In this document: positions 33,459 to 42,716 of the stretch, one piece after another | How the letters are laid out: each line of letters opens with the position of its first letter | Position numbering within the stretch: position 1 is the stretch's first letter | Source: Paenibacillus silvestris | GTDB taxonomy: Bacteria; Bacillota; Bacilli; Paenibacillales; NBRC-103111 | DNA: 64,000 bases | Direction: 5' to 3' | NCBI RefSeq assembly: GCF_009882985.1 | Contig: NZ_WTUZ01000015.1 | Coordinates: 77,117-141,116, forward strand | The notes under the pieces: model-generated | Told to the model about the DNA's origin: nothing | Databases searched by the model: none | Seen by the model: only the letters and a program-made list of their open reading frames with translations | Position numbers and translations under genes: made by a program

Positions 33459-34541
33459 ATGAATAAAGGGTCCATTTATGGATTAACGTTTGATCAATTA
33501 GTTGCTTGGCTCGCCGAAAAAGGATTCAAAAAGTCGCGGGCTTTACTTGTATGGGATTGGCTGTATCGGAAGCGGGTAACCGCCTTCTCGGAGATGACGG
33601 ACATCAAACAGGACTGCCTGCAGGTGTTGGACGAACATTTTGCTATCCAAACCTTGGCGGAGCATTTAAAACAAGAGTCAGCGGACGGGACGATTAAGTT
33701 CTTGTTTAAACTGATGGACGGCAACCTGATTGAAACTGTGCTAATGCGGCATAAATACGGGCTGTCCGTGTGTGTAACGACACAGGTTGGCTGCAATATC
33801 GGGTGCAGCTTCTGTGCTAGCGGTCTGCTGGCTAAGAGCCGTGACCTCACAAGCGCGGAAATCGTGGAACAAATTATGAAGGTTCAGTTTCACTTGGACA
33901 GCAAGGGCGCGAATGAGCATGTCAGCCACATTGTTGTGATGGGGATCGGCGAGCCTTTCGATAATTTCAAGCATATGGTGGATTTCATCCGTGTCGTGAA
34001 GGATCAGAAAGGTCTTGATATTGCTGCTAGACATATCACCGTCTCTACAAGTGGTCTTGCTGATAAAATCAGAGAATTCGCGGATTCCGATTTAAAGACG
34101 AACCTCGCAATTTCCTTGCATGCTCCGACGAACGAGCTTCGAACGCGGATCATGAAAATCAACAAAGCCATTCCAATTGAGAAGTTGATGAGTTCAATCG
34201 AGTACTATTTGGAGAAAACAAACCGGAGAATTACGATTGAGTATATTTTGCTGAAGGACGTGAACGACGGCAAGGAGCATGCTATCCAGCTTGCTGAGCT
34301 GATTCAGCATATCCGTCAACTCGCCAATGTGAATCTCATTCCGTACAATCCGGTAGATGAGCATAGTCAGTATCAACGGAGTGAGCGCGAGTCCGTGCGA
34401 GCTTTCTATGACACGCTGAAAAAGCAGGGCATTTCCTGCAGCGTTCGTCTTGAGCACGGAACGGATATTGATGCCGCTTGTGGACAATTACGAAGCAAAC
34501 AGATCAAGAAATCCACAGAGGATAACTTGGTTGCCCAATAA
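33459..34541 (+). CDS. RlmN-family 23S rRNA (adenine-C2) methyltransferase
   Basis: This 360-residue radical-SAM enzyme has an N-terminal accessory domain ([28 protein letters not shown]), the Cx3Cx2C iron-sulfur motif in [12 protein letters not shown] (about 110-120), GIGEPFDN, and the C-terminal methyl-carrying cysteine in [12 protein letters not shown]. The sequence follows B. subtilis YloM (RlmN) closely in IKFLF-x-L-x-D-G and [11 protein letters not shown]. Divergence around the cluster ([13 protein letters not shown]) leaves open that it is a second, Cfr-like paralogue acting at or near A2503. AGAGGA precedes the ATG. The gene is monocistronic with its own terminator. Confidence 0.9.
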   Translation: MNKGSIYGLTFDQLVAWLAEKGFKKSRALLVWDWLYRKRVTAFSEMTDIKQDCLQVLDEHFAIQTLAEHLKQESADGTIKFLFKLMDGNLIETVLMRHKYGLSVCVTTQVGCNIGCSFCASGLLAKSRDLTSAEIVEQIMKVQFHLDSKGANEHVSHIVVMGIGEPFDNFKHMVDFIRVVKDQKGLDIAARHITVSTSGLADKIREFADSDLKTNLAISLHAPTNELRTRIMKINKAIPIEKLMSSIEYYLEKTNRRITIEYILLKDVNDGKEHAIQLAELIQHIRQLANVNLIPYNPVDEHSQYQRSERESVRAFYDTLKKQGISCSVRLEHGTDIDAACGQLRSKQIKKSTEDNLVAQ

Positions 34542-34546
34542 AAAAG

Positions 34547-34591
34547 AACCTTCCTTACCACATTTCGTTTCGTGGTTTGGAAGGTTTTTTT
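34547..34591 (+). terminator. Intrinsic terminator
   Basis: GAACCTTCC pairs with GGAAGGTTT, an inner ACCAC/GTGGT stem extends it, and T7 follows. Confidence 0.9.
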
Positions 34592-34611
34592 GTGAACAGA
34601 AGTGCTTGGGA

Positions 34612-34789
34612 GGAACTAGAGTCCGCTATTTATCTGAATCAGTACAAATTTCATGGGCAGAGGGAGAATTACGTTCCGTTATTTCATGAATTCCCCAGAT
34701 AAACGTGCCACTGGGGACATATAAGACCCTGCAGTTCCGCTCAGAGTGGAAATAGCTCTTTTTTTCTCCAGATAGAGGACTCCAGTTCC
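34612..34789. repeat. Intergenic two-plus-two repeat element B
   Basis: Direct copies lie at 34612 (GGAACTAGAGTCCGCTATTT) and about 34666 (diverged), inverted copies end at 34738 and 34789 (51 bp apart). The motif is that of elements A and C. It lies between the convergent RlmN-family gene and a minus-strand membrane protein; the stretch has no gene. Confidence 0.7.
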
Positions 34790-34803
34790 CCTAAGTATAC
34801 AGA

Positions 34804-34835
34804 AAAGAGCATCAGGAGGACGCCCGACGCTCTTT
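34804..34835 (-). terminator. Probable minus-strand terminator
   Basis: On the minus strand AAAGAGCGTC pairs with GATGCTCTTT (one G-T pair), followed by TTCT. It lies 5 bases after the stop of the membrane protein gene. Confidence 0.55.
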
Positions 34836-34839
34836 CACT

Positions 34840-35361
34840 TTAATACTTGCTAGTTTCCCGGCCGCTGCGCATGAACATCAAGGCCAAGCCGGCGCCAATG
34901 AGCACGATAGCGAAGATAGGCTGATTGTGGAAAATGCCGGAGAAGAGCGATCCAATCGAGAAAATCGCAAAGAACAAAAGGGACATTACAGTCAAAATGT
35001 TGATCGGAATCAGCAGCCATTTATTGCGGCCTCCGAACCAATAGAGCTCGAACAAACCGACGGCGACAGCAAGCATAAAACCTGGCCACATGAGATGCCA
35101 AATGTCGAACAGCATGGAAACTTGGCAGATGACGCCTGCTGTCAGCAGAATGCCGCCGGGCACTAAAACGCCTACGCCCCTGCGCTGAAGGATGAAGAAA
35201 TACAACCAATGAAAGAACACACCCACTGGGATGACGAATAAGGTTGGCCAAAAATACTCAAAAATGGTACCCGTGCTGAACGTGATTTCCCCTTTTAGAA
35301 ACATGAAGATGCCTAAAAGAATCAAGATCGGGCCGAGAAAAGCGCTGCGATTCATATTCAC
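34840..35361 (-). CDS. Small polytopic membrane protein (LiaF/DUF5668-like N-terminus)
   Basis: I start at GTG 35361, 8 bases after a GGAGTG site; the ORF extends 13 codons upstream without support. The 173-residue product has about six hydrophobic helices in two-helix hairpins (GPILILLGIFMFLKG; FWPTLFVIPVGVFFHWLYFF; GVLVPGGILLTAGVICQV; HLMWPGFMLAVAVGLFELYWF). The pattern of hairpins with W-P-x-x-(hydrophobic)-P-x-G resembles DUF5668 and the membrane part of LiaF-type envelope-stress proteins. The assignment is tentative and no soluble domain is present. Confidence 0.75.
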   Translation of the reverse strand: MNMNRSAFLGPILILLGIFMFLKGEITFSTGTIFEYFWPTLFVIPVGVFFHWLYFFILQRRGVGVLVPGGILLTAGVICQVSMLFDIWHLMWPGFMLAVAVGLFELYWFGGRNKWLLIPINILTVMSLLFFAIFSIGSLFSGIFHNQPIFAIVLIGAGLALMFMRSGRETSKY

Positions 35362-35590
35362 TATACTCACTCCTATTAGTTTAATCATTGTATCTAGCAT
35401 ATCACTTGACTAAGAACGTGTCCTCCTGCTTAGGTGGAGGAGGTTCTCGGTCTGGAGACTGATTTTGTCTACCCGATATGCTGCGTGGTGACATCTGGCC
35501 GGCTTCCTCCCTCTTTTATGAATGAAAACGACCCGTGAGTACACAATATAACGAGTTGTTTCCAATTTATATTAAAAGGAGAATCTACTT

Positions 35591-36250
35591 ATGAAAGGTA
35601 AGTTGATCAAGTTAACGCTGTTATCTCTATCTATTGCGTTCAGTACGGTTCCTCTTCGGGCAGATGCTTACTCTGGCGATCGCCCTGCAGCCGCTAAGCA
35701 GATGATGTACACGCAATCGATGGTCCAGTTGAAAAGCGACTTAAGAAGGCTATGGATGGATCACGCCATTTGGACACGCAATTATGTGGTAAGCGCTTTG
35801 GCCGGTCTAGAAAATAAAGATAAAACACTGGCTAGACTGTTAAGAAATCAGAAAGATATTGGGAATGCGATGAAGCCTTTCTACGGAGAGGATGCCGGGA
35901 ACAAGCTGGGTGAGCTGCTGACGGAGCACATTGTGATCGCTGGCAAGATAGTGGATGCGGCGAAAAGCGGGAATGCGGCAGAGCTCGACAAGAATAATAA
36001 GGACTGGTACCGCAACGCCGACGATATTGCCACATTTCTAAACAAGGCGAATCCGAATTGGACGAAGCCGATGATACAAGATTTGATGTACGTTCATTTG
36101 CAAATGTTGACGGAAGATGTGAAAGCCATGCTGGCTAAAGACTGGGATGCTGATATCATGTGGTTCGATAAAGGCGCTGATCATCTTATGATGATGTCCG
36201 ACGCGCTGACAGAGGGCATTATTAAGCAATTCCCGCAAAAATTTAAGTAG
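35591..36250 (+). CDS. Secreted all-helical protein of unknown function
   Basis: This 219-residue protein has a signal peptide (MKGKLIKLTLLSLSIAFSTV, cleavage near ADA). The mature protein is a helical bundle with the recurrent pattern LKSDLRRLWMDHAIWTRNYVVSAL, HIVIAGKIVDAAKSGN, WYRNADDIATFLNKANPNW and DWDADIMWFDKGADHLMMMSDALTEGI. Conserved His, Asp and Glu residues recur in a way suggestive of metal or haem contacts. Homologues are common in Bacillales and often carry wrong database names. AAAGGAGAATC precedes the ATG; the gene is monocistronic. Confidence 0.82.
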   Translation: MKGKLIKLTLLSLSIAFSTVPLRADAYSGDRPAAAKQMMYTQSMVQLKSDLRRLWMDHAIWTRNYVVSALAGLENKDKTLARLLRNQKDIGNAMKPFYGEDAGNKLGELLTEHIVIAGKIVDAAKSGNAAELDKNNKDWYRNADDIATFLNKANPNWTKPMIQDLMYVHLQMLTEDVKAMLAKDWDADIMWFDKGADHLMMMSDALTEGIIKQFPQKFK

Positions 36251-36257
36251 ACGTGAA

Positions 36258-36308
36258 AAAGGGACTGCTCCGAAGGTCATTTTAGACTTTCAGAGACAGT
36301 CCCTTTGA
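36258..36308. terminator. Bidirectional terminator
   Basis: AAAGGGACTG and CAGTCCCTTT form a perfect 10-bp stem with a long loop, between convergent genes. Confidence 0.85.
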
Positions 36309-36309
36309 A

Positions 36310-37698
36310 TTAAAAGAACTTCACAAGCTGATCTTTGATCTCATCATTCGAACCGCCAACCACCGTCTGGAATTGCGGTTTGTCGAATAGAGCTTGAATT
36401 TGCTGCGGGTAGGTTTGTTCAATACCGCGCAGACGGATGGACTCATCGAATTTCGCCGGATGAGCAGTGGAAAGCGCGACGGTCACTTCGCCGTCCGCTG
36501 TGATGCGGTCTGCAGCGGCTACGCCACACGCGGTATGCGGATCAAGCAGATAGCCATACTCCTTGTAATAGGAGCTGATTGTATCCAGGCATTCCTCGTT
36601 CTGTACGCCGTACGCGGCAAAATCCGCTTGCACGGCTTGCAGCTTGTCAGCAGGAATAACAATGCGGCCTTCGGCTTTGAACTGCGCCATCAGCGAGGTC
36701 ACTGCCTCTGCGTCTTCGCCGTAGAGATAGAACAGGTAGCGCTCGAAGTTGCTGGCTACTTGAATGTCCATGGAAGGGCTGTGCGTACCGCGGAAAGCTC
36801 CCGGCTGGTACACGCCTTCCTTCACGAAACGCTCAAGGATGTTGTTTTCATTCGTCGCCAGAATGAGCTTTTCAATAGGAAGGCCCATCTTCTGAGCGAG
36901 ATAACCAGCGAAAATATCACCGAAGTTACCAGTCGGCACGCTAAAGTTAACTTTAGCTCCTGCATCGTTAGCTGTAACTTGGAAGTAAGCATAGAAGTAA
37001 TAGACCGTTTGCGCTAAAATACGGGCAATGTTGATGGAATTGATCGCACGCAGGTGGTAGCTATGCTTGAACTCAACGTCAGCGAACAGCTCCTTGATGA
37101 TGCGCTGGCAGTCATCGAAAGTGCCTTCAACGGACAGATTCAGCACATTTTCGCTATCAACCGTTGTCATTTGCAGCTCTTGCACGCGGCTCACCTTCTG
37201 GTGAGGGTGAAGAATACAGATGCGGATGCCTTCTTTGCCGCGCACACCTTCAATGGCGGAAGCGCCGGTGTCTCCGGAAGTCGCGCCGAGAATGTGAATG
37301 ATCGAGTTCGTCTTGCGGGAGACGTAGCCATACAGATTGCCTAGGAATTGCAGTGCGATGTCTTTGAATGCAAACGTAGGACCGTGGAACAATTCCAGGA
37401 CATAAGTGCCATCGTTCAGGCGCTTAACAGGCGTCACTGCTTCATCGCGGAACGTGCTATAGCTGTCATCAATGAGCTGCTCTAGCTCAGCGCGCGGGAT
37501 TTCATTTTCGATAAATAAGGAGAAAATTTCGAGCGCTAGCTCCGAATAAGAGAGTTTGTGCCACTTCTGGAGTGTTTCTGCAGATAGTTGCGGGATCGTT
37601 TGTGGAACAAGCAAACCGCCGTCGTTCGCCAAACCCATCAGGATGGCATCGATAAAACCGAGGGGTTCTACTTTTCCGCGTGTGCTAATGTATTCCAT
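36310..37698 (-). CDS. thrC: Threonine synthase
   Basis: This 462-residue PLP enzyme converts O-phosphohomoserine to threonine. The N-terminus MEYISTRGKVEPLGFIDAILMGLANDGGLLVP is that of the long (E. coli/yeast-type) form. The PLP lysine lies in GPTFAFKD (near 113), and the phosphate-binding and substrate loops ATSGDTGASAIEG (about 150-162) and VPTGNFGDIFAGYLA are present. It is not in an operon with hom or thrB here. It follows a secreted-protein gene by 79 bases on the same strand. Confidence 0.96.
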   Translation of the reverse strand: MEYISTRGKVEPLGFIDAILMGLANDGGLLVPQTIPQLSAETLQKWHKLSYSELALEIFSLFIENEIPRAELEQLIDDSYSTFRDEAVTPVKRLNDGTYVLELFHGPTFAFKDIALQFLGNLYGYVSRKTNSIIHILGATSGDTGASAIEGVRGKEGIRICILHPHQKVSRVQELQMTTVDSENVLNLSVEGTFDDCQRIIKELFADVEFKHSYHLRAINSINIARILAQTVYYFYAYFQVTANDAGAKVNFSVPTGNFGDIFAGYLAQKMGLPIEKLILATNENNILERFVKEGVYQPGAFRGTHSPSMDIQVASNFERYLFYLYGEDAEAVTSLMAQFKAEGRIVIPADKLQAVQADFAAYGVQNEECLDTISSYYKEYGYLLDPHTACGVAAADRITADGEVTVALSTAHPAKFDESIRLRGIEQTYPQQIQALFDKPQFQTVVGGSNDEIKDQLVKFF

Positions 37699-37777
37699 AT
37701 TAGTCCCCTTAATCGAATGAATTTTCAGTTATTGTATCAAAAAATGAATCATTTGGACAGTGCGATCAGCCACCTTC

Positions 37778-38455
37778 TTAATCAGCAATAACGATTTTCC
37801 ATGCTATGCCCATAGGCGGCAGGCTCTTAGTCAGGGTCGGCCCATAGAATCCAATGACATTTGCGCCTTTCATAAGCTTCGATGTCGCAATTTTATCCCC
37901 ATTTTTATCAACAACGGCCGTATCTTTCGTCAAGTTCAGAACAACCTCACTAGGCGATGATTCTGTTAAGCCTTCCCCTTTTATGCGGATGCGCAGATCA
38001 TCCTTGCTTTCGCTGCGGATTTCTTCCATAACACCGGCAGTTCCGAGCAGACCCGCTTGTGTCTTCGCATCCAGAACCGTCACTTTGGACGTTGGCGTTT
38101 GCGGGGGCAGGCTCATTGTCATAACCATGGAATGTTCAGCCGATACGGTTAAGCCTACATGTAAATCGGCAAGACTAAGCTTAGTGCCATCTAACATTTG
38201 GAAGACTGTTTCTTTGCCGACGTTAAGAACAAGGCCATCCGTGCCTACACCTTGAATGTGGATCAACCCATTATCGCCATCCATTCGAATGGAAGTGATT
38301 ACGCCGGTTGTTTGCACTTTTTTCGCCTCCTCCTTCATGGAGATCGAGCCGTTGATGCTGCTTTTCAAATCGGTGGGTGCCGCATAAGCTGTTCCCGCAG
38401 TTATCAGGGCAGATAGCGACATAAGGACAAGGCTTTTTTTCATAAAAAGATTCAT
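37778..38455 (-). CDS. Secreted protein with two internal beta repeats
   Basis: I start at ATG 38455 (MNLFMKKSLVLMSLSALITAG), preceded by AGAGAGG; the longer frame adds 41 residues that look non-coding. After the signal peptide (cleavage near AYA) there are two copies of a roughly 80-residue beta module. Each has VITSI/VMEEI, a short glycine turn, V-L-N-V/L-T-K-x-T, DG/NG-x-K-L and ends in a T-x-SLPP motif (VMTMSLPP; LTKSLPP). The family is not recognised; similar modules accompany exported Paenibacillus proteins. The gene may be co-transcribed with thrC, but the gap is 79 bases. Confidence 0.7.
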   Translation of the reverse strand: MNLFMKKSLVLMSLSALITAGTAYAAPTDLKSSINGSISMKEEAKKVQTTGVITSIRMDGDNGLIHIQGVGTDGLVLNVGKETVFQMLDGTKLSLADLHVGLTVSAEHSMVMTMSLPPQTPTSKVTVLDAKTQAGLLGTAGVMEEIRSESKDDLRIRIKGEGLTESSPSEVVLNLTKDTAVVDKNGDKIATSKLMKGANVIGFYGPTLTKSLPPMGIAWKIVIAD

Positions 38456-38635
38456 GTGAAGTATTTCCTCTCTGTAGGCAATGTTTGTCATTAGTCTGTC
38501 CTTCAATAGGAGAAAAGTTTCCGGCATGTTGCAAGAACAGGAAAGTTTGATTAAACTGAACTTCCTCATGGACTTCATCCGAGCGAAACTATAGAATCAA
38601 TTTATGTGTGTAATCAATGGAAAGAGGTGGAATCC

Positions 38636-40378
38636 TTGTCTTTTATCATGAAGCTTCGATGGTTTTTCAAAGAAAGATGGAAATATTATGTGCTGGCGAT
38701 CGGTTTGCTGATTGGTGTGAATTTATTGGCGACAATTCCTCCTAAGATGATAGGAAATACAATTGATCATATCCGCAGTGGCAATCTGACAGTTACCACG
38801 CTCAATCATACGGTTCTTTTACTTGTAGGACTAGCTGTTCTCCTATACATAATGGCGTACGTGTGGATTACGACTTTATTCGGCAACTCGGCGTTGGTAG
38901 AAAAGGTGCTTCGCGGCCGTTTGCTTGCGCATTTGACGAACATGACGCCGGCGTTCTTTCAACGCAATAGCACGGGCCAGTTAATGGCCTTAGCAACGAA
39001 TGACGTGCTCGCGATCGGTCAAACCTCCGGGTACGGAGTAATGACATTGGTATCCACGATCGTTGGGGCATCGGTTGTTATTATTATGATGGTTTCCCTC
39101 ATCTCCTTTAAATTAATGATTGCGGCGCTAATTCCGCTGCCATTTCTAGCTTTTGTCATCAGCAAATTGGGTCAAAAGGTGAGAGTGCGCTTCCTCGCGG
39201 CACAAGCTTCCTTCGGGAAAATGAACGATCATGCGCTGGAGTCAATCTCCGGTATTCGCGTGATTCGGTCGTACGTGCAGGAAGACAATGATCTAACAGC
39301 ATTTGATCAAGTCACTTCTGAGGTTATGAATAAGAACAAACGTGTTTCGATACTCAATGCGCTTTTTCAACCGTTAACTTCCCTCATTGTAGGCTTGAGT
39401 TATTCCATCGGTATCGGATATGGTTCCTATCTAGTGTTCCATAATGAGATTTCACTGGGGCAGCTCGTCTCGTTCAACATTTATTTAGGGATGCTGATCT
39501 GGCCGATGATTTCCTTCGGCGAGTTTATCAATGTCCTACAGCGCGGAAGCGCCTCAGCAGACCGTCTGGATACAGCTCTAACACAAAAGGCTGACATCGT
39601 AGACGTAGATAAGCCAGTTGTGGTAGATCTGCCTAAGCGCATCGAGATGAAGGATCTCAGCTTCACTTATCCGACCGCGAATCACCCAAGCTTGGCGCAT
39701 GTGTCTTTTGAGCTGGAGCGGGGCCAAACCTTAGGTATTGTAGGCCGTACAGGAAGTGGGAAAAGCACGCTGCTCAAGCAGCTGCTGAGACAATTCCCGA
39801 TTCCGCCTGAGAAATTGCTGATCTCGGATGTACCGATTGAGCAGATTGCGCTCCATCAAGTGAAGAGCTGGGTTGCCTATGTTCCGCAGGAGCATCTGCT
39901 GTTGTCCAAATCGATCCGCGACAATATCGCGCTCGGCAAACATACCGCTTCGCCGGACGAGATAGCTCGGGCAGTGGAGATGGCTTCGTTTACTCAGGAT
40001 ATCGAGCAAATGCCGGAAGGTCTTGCTACCATCGTCGGGGAGAACGGCGTCATGCTGTCTGGCGGGCAGAAACAGCGCCTAGCTATTGCCAGAGCACTGC
40101 TTATCAATTCCGAGATCCTCCTTCTGGATGACTCGTTATCCGCGGTGGATGCTCGTACGGAGAGCCGCATTCTACAAAATATTCGCAAAGAAAGAGCAGA
40201 TAAAACAACCTTAATCTCAACCCATCGACTATCCGCGGTAAGCCATGCGAACTGGATTCTCGTGTTGGATGAGGGGCGGATTATTGAAGAAGGAACACAC
40301 GAACAGCTGATGCAGTTTGGCGGTTGGTACCGGGAACAGTGGGACCGTCAGCAGATGGAAGCGAGTTTAGACGAATAG
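38636..40378 (+). CDS. ABC exporter half-transporter with degenerate site (BmrC/YheI-like)
   Basis: I start at TTG 38636 (MSFIMKLRWFFKERWKYY), 7 bases after AGAGGTGG, which fits the YheI N-terminus; an upstream ATG at 38606 has no site. Six membrane helices precede a nucleotide-binding domain with Walker A GRTGSGKST, signature LSGGQKQRL and Walker B LLLDDSLSAVD. The catalytic glutamate is Asp (about 499), as in BmrC, making a degenerate ATP site. It forms a heterodimer with the next gene. It exports drugs or other amphiphiles; substrate is inferred from BmrCD. No BmrB-like leader peptide was found. Confidence 0.93.
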   Translation: MSFIMKLRWFFKERWKYYVLAIGLLIGVNLLATIPPKMIGNTIDHIRSGNLTVTTLNHTVLLLVGLAVLLYIMAYVWITTLFGNSALVEKVLRGRLLAHLTNMTPAFFQRNSTGQLMALATNDVLAIGQTSGYGVMTLVSTIVGASVVIIMMVSLISFKLMIAALIPLPFLAFVISKLGQKVRVRFLAAQASFGKMNDHALESISGIRVIRSYVQEDNDLTAFDQVTSEVMNKNKRVSILNALFQPLTSLIVGLSYSIGIGYGSYLVFHNEISLGQLVSFNIYLGMLIWPMISFGEFINVLQRGSASADRLDTALTQKADIVDVDKPVVVDLPKRIEMKDLSFTYPTANHPSLAHVSFELERGQTLGIVGRTGSGKSTLLKQLLRQFPIPPEKLLISDVPIEQIALHQVKSWVAYVPQEHLLLSKSIRDNIALGKHTASPDEIARAVEMASFTQDIEQMPEGLATIVGENGVMLSGGQKQRLAIARALLINSEILLLDDSLSAVDARTESRILQNIRKERADKTTLISTHRLSAVSHANWILVLDEGRIIEEGTHEQLMQFGGWYREQWDRQQMEASLDE

Positions 40379-40400
40379 GTGAAGAGAGGAGGAGAACAGC

Positions 40401-42149
40401 ATGAATCAACCATCAACGGCTAGAAGACTTGTCTCGTACGCGCTTGTCTATAAATTCAGGATTATCGGAGCGCTGCTAATTCTATGCTGTGCAGTAGGCG
40501 CCGAGCTTGCGGGACCCTACATCACAAAAACGATTATCGACCAACATCTTTCCGTAGATACAAGCCAGATGTCCTCTGTGCTGAAGCTAATTGGTCTTTA
40601 TATGGGGCTGCTTTTAGTAGCAAGCATTTGCAACTATTCGCAAGCCTATTTATTCCAGTCTACGGCGCTTCAAATCATCAAAAACATGCGTATGGACTTA
40701 ATGCGACATATCCAGCGCATCGCATTGCGTTATTTCGACACCACGCCAATTGGTCAGGTTGTGTCGAGAATTGCGAATGATACAGAGGCGGTACGCGATT
40801 TATTCATGAGCTTCATGGCGACGTTTGTCGTCAGTACGATGCAGCTTATCGGTATTTTTGTAGCTTTATTTATTTTGGATTGGCACTTGGCTGTCTATTG
40901 TTTGGTGCTGCCGCCGATTTTTGCTCTCATTATGAAGATTCACTTGAAATACTCGAAAGTGTTCATCACGATCATGCGTGCGCGGCTTAGCGATATGAAC
41001 GCAATGATTAACGAATCGATCGTCGTCATGCCGATTATTCAGGCTTTTCGCCGCGAGAAAGTGACACTGGACGAATTTGAAGTGCTGAACCAGGATCGCT
41101 ATGTGAATCAATTGAAGCAGTTCCGTGTTTTTTCCTTGTCCTCCCGTAACATCGTAGGCACAATCGGGAGCTTGGTGACAGCGATGGTCATTTGGTATTT
41201 TGGCCGGGAGTCACTGAGTACAGCTATTTCTTTCGGGGTGTTTTATGCGTTTATCGATTATTTGGGGCGCATCTTCCAGCCGATTATCGGGATTTTCGAT
41301 CAGCTAACGAATGCCCAAAGAGCTTTTGTATCTGCAGATAAAGTGTTCGCTATCATGGATATGGAAGGCCAAGACGTTGAGAAAACAGATAAAGTGAGCC
41401 GCCCAGAAGGAATTGTGAAATTCGATCAGGTTACCTTTGCTTATAAAGAAGGGGAGAATGTTCTGAAGAAAATTTCCTTCGAAGCTCGCAAAGGGGAAAC
41501 GATCGCTTTGGTTGGCCATACCGGCTCGGGCAAAAGCTCGATCATGAACCTGCTGCTCGGCTTTTATGAACCGAATGAAGGCAGCATTACTATTGATGGC
41601 CGGAATATTGGGACGATGTCCAAGCAGGCGCTGCGGAAACATATGGGTATCGTGCTGCAGGATCCATTCTTATTTGCAGGGGATATTAAGTTTAATGTGA
41701 GCCTCTATAATGAGAACATTTCTATGGATCGGGTAAAAAGCGCACTGAAAGACGTCGGCGCTGCACCTTTCATTGAGCAGCTGCCTCATGGCTACGATGA
41801 GCAAGTTGTGGAGCGGGGCAGCACGTTGTCCTCGGGGCAGCGGCAGCTCATCTCCTTCGCGCGAGCGCTCGCCTTCGATCCGTCCATCCTCATTCTGGAC
41901 GAAGCGACAGCGAGCATCGACAGTGAGACCGAAGGGCTGATTCAGCGGGCGCTGAAGGTTGTGAGCGAAGGGCGCACGACGCTCGTCATCGCGCACAGGC
42001 TGTCTACGATCCGCGATGCGGATCAGATTCTTGTGCTGCATCGCGGGGAGATTGCGGAGCGCGGCAATCATGATGAGCTGATGGCGCTGAATGGCCGCTA
42101 CGCGAAGATGTACCAGCTGCAGAAGGGCGAGTCGGCTGTGGTGGGTTAA
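40401..42149 (+). CDS. ABC exporter half-transporter with canonical site (BmrD/YheH-like)
   Basis: This 582-residue protein has six membrane helices (YKFRIIGALLILCCAVGAELAGPYITKTIIDQ at the start) and an ATPase domain with Walker A GHTGSGKSS (about 375), the less common signature LSSGQRQLISFARAL and an intact catalytic glutamate in ILILDEATASID. It lies 22 bases after the degenerate partner with GAGGAGG upstream. Together they should form an asymmetric exporter. The last 400 bases are GC-richer than the rest of the gene. Confidence 0.93.
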   Translation: MNQPSTARRLVSYALVYKFRIIGALLILCCAVGAELAGPYITKTIIDQHLSVDTSQMSSVLKLIGLYMGLLLVASICNYSQAYLFQSTALQIIKNMRMDLMRHIQRIALRYFDTTPIGQVVSRIANDTEAVRDLFMSFMATFVVSTMQLIGIFVALFILDWHLAVYCLVLPPIFALIMKIHLKYSKVFITIMRARLSDMNAMINESIVVMPIIQAFRREKVTLDEFEVLNQDRYVNQLKQFRVFSLSSRNIVGTIGSLVTAMVIWYFGRESLSTAISFGVFYAFIDYLGRIFQPIIGIFDQLTNAQRAFVSADKVFAIMDMEGQDVEKTDKVSRPEGIVKFDQVTFAYKEGENVLKKISFEARKGETIALVGHTGSGKSSIMNLLLGFYEPNEGSITIDGRNIGTMSKQALRKHMGIVLQDPFLFAGDIKFNVSLYNENISMDRVKSALKDVGAAPFIEQLPHGYDEQVVERGSTLSSGQRQLISFARALAFDPSILILDEATASIDSETEGLIQRALKVVSEGRTTLVIAHRLSTIRDADQILVLHRGEIAERGNHDELMALNGRYAKMYQLQKGESAVVG

Positions 42150-42216
42150 GGTTTGGCATGGGTTACAGGGCACAAGGCATTGGAACGAGGTTGTGCCAAG
42201 CCAAGTGGTTCAAAAA

Positions 42217-42262
42217 AGGGGCTCCCTCGGTCATTGATGACTGGGGACAACCTCTTTTTTTT
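42217..42262 (+). terminator. Intrinsic terminator of the exporter operon
   Basis: An imperfect stem of about 14 pairs closes on GGTCA-TTGA-TGACT and ends in CCTCTTTTTTTT. Confidence 0.7.
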
Positions 42263-42383
42263 ATGGAGCCGAGTGGCATAGCGGGATAAGCTCCCTGTGG
42301 GTTATCCAATGATTTAGCGGTAATGGCTTTCAGGGTAGTTTCGTCTGTTGCCTGGGATGTGTCGGTTAGGGGAGCTAGAAGTT

Positions 42384-42566
42384 TAACGGACTGAGATAAC
42401 GTTATCTACTCGTTATAGGCGTGAATTAGAATCTAACGGACACACGTGCCGCTAATGTCTTGAATTCACCTGAAACAACGACAAACTCAGTAAATAACGA
42501 CCGCTCAGTCCGATAGTTCTTCCATATAGCGGCTAATCGGTGAAATAGCAGTCGCTGAGTCCGTTA
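42384..42566. repeat. Intergenic two-plus-two repeat element E
   Basis: Motif TAACGGACTGAG followed by an AT-rich half: direct at 42384 and 42434 (50 bp apart), inverted ending at 42515 and 42566 (51 bp apart). Direct copy 1 and inverted copy 3 agree at most of 22 positions. A perfect GATAACGTTATC palindrome lies within copy 1. The motif differs from elements A-C and D but the geometry is the same. It occupies the gap between the exporter and mhqR-like genes. Confidence 0.75.
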
Positions 42567-42634
42567 GAGTGACCCGTCCATCTGGCGGTAGGAATGGACT
42601 TTGACGAACAGCCAATAATTTTGAAAATCGGGTG

Positions 42635-42669
42635 TTGACATTTATCTCGAATTAAAGTATCTTTAAATC
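42635..42669 (+). promoter_or_regulatory. Promoter and putative MhqR operator
   Basis: The promoter reads TTGACA (42635-42640), N17, TATCTT. From 42643 the spacer and -10 carry TATCTCGAATTAAAG-T-ATCTT, nearly identical to the sequence before the DoxX gene (43212). ATCTCGAATT is also the left half of the known B. subtilis MhqR box. Autoregulation is inferred. Confidence 0.75.
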
Positions 42670-42716
42670 AAGACATCGAGCACACAAACAAAAAATGACG
42701 AAATGAGGTGAACCTG

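Noticed and set aside
36394..37017. Long plus-strand open frame (207 codons) opposite thrC
   Set aside because: It is a shadow of the thrC coding strand, with no binding site or family match.
37699..37777. T-box or threonine leader before thrC
   Set aside because: The 79-base gap is too short and lacks a T-box sequence or a Thr-rich leader peptide with terminator.
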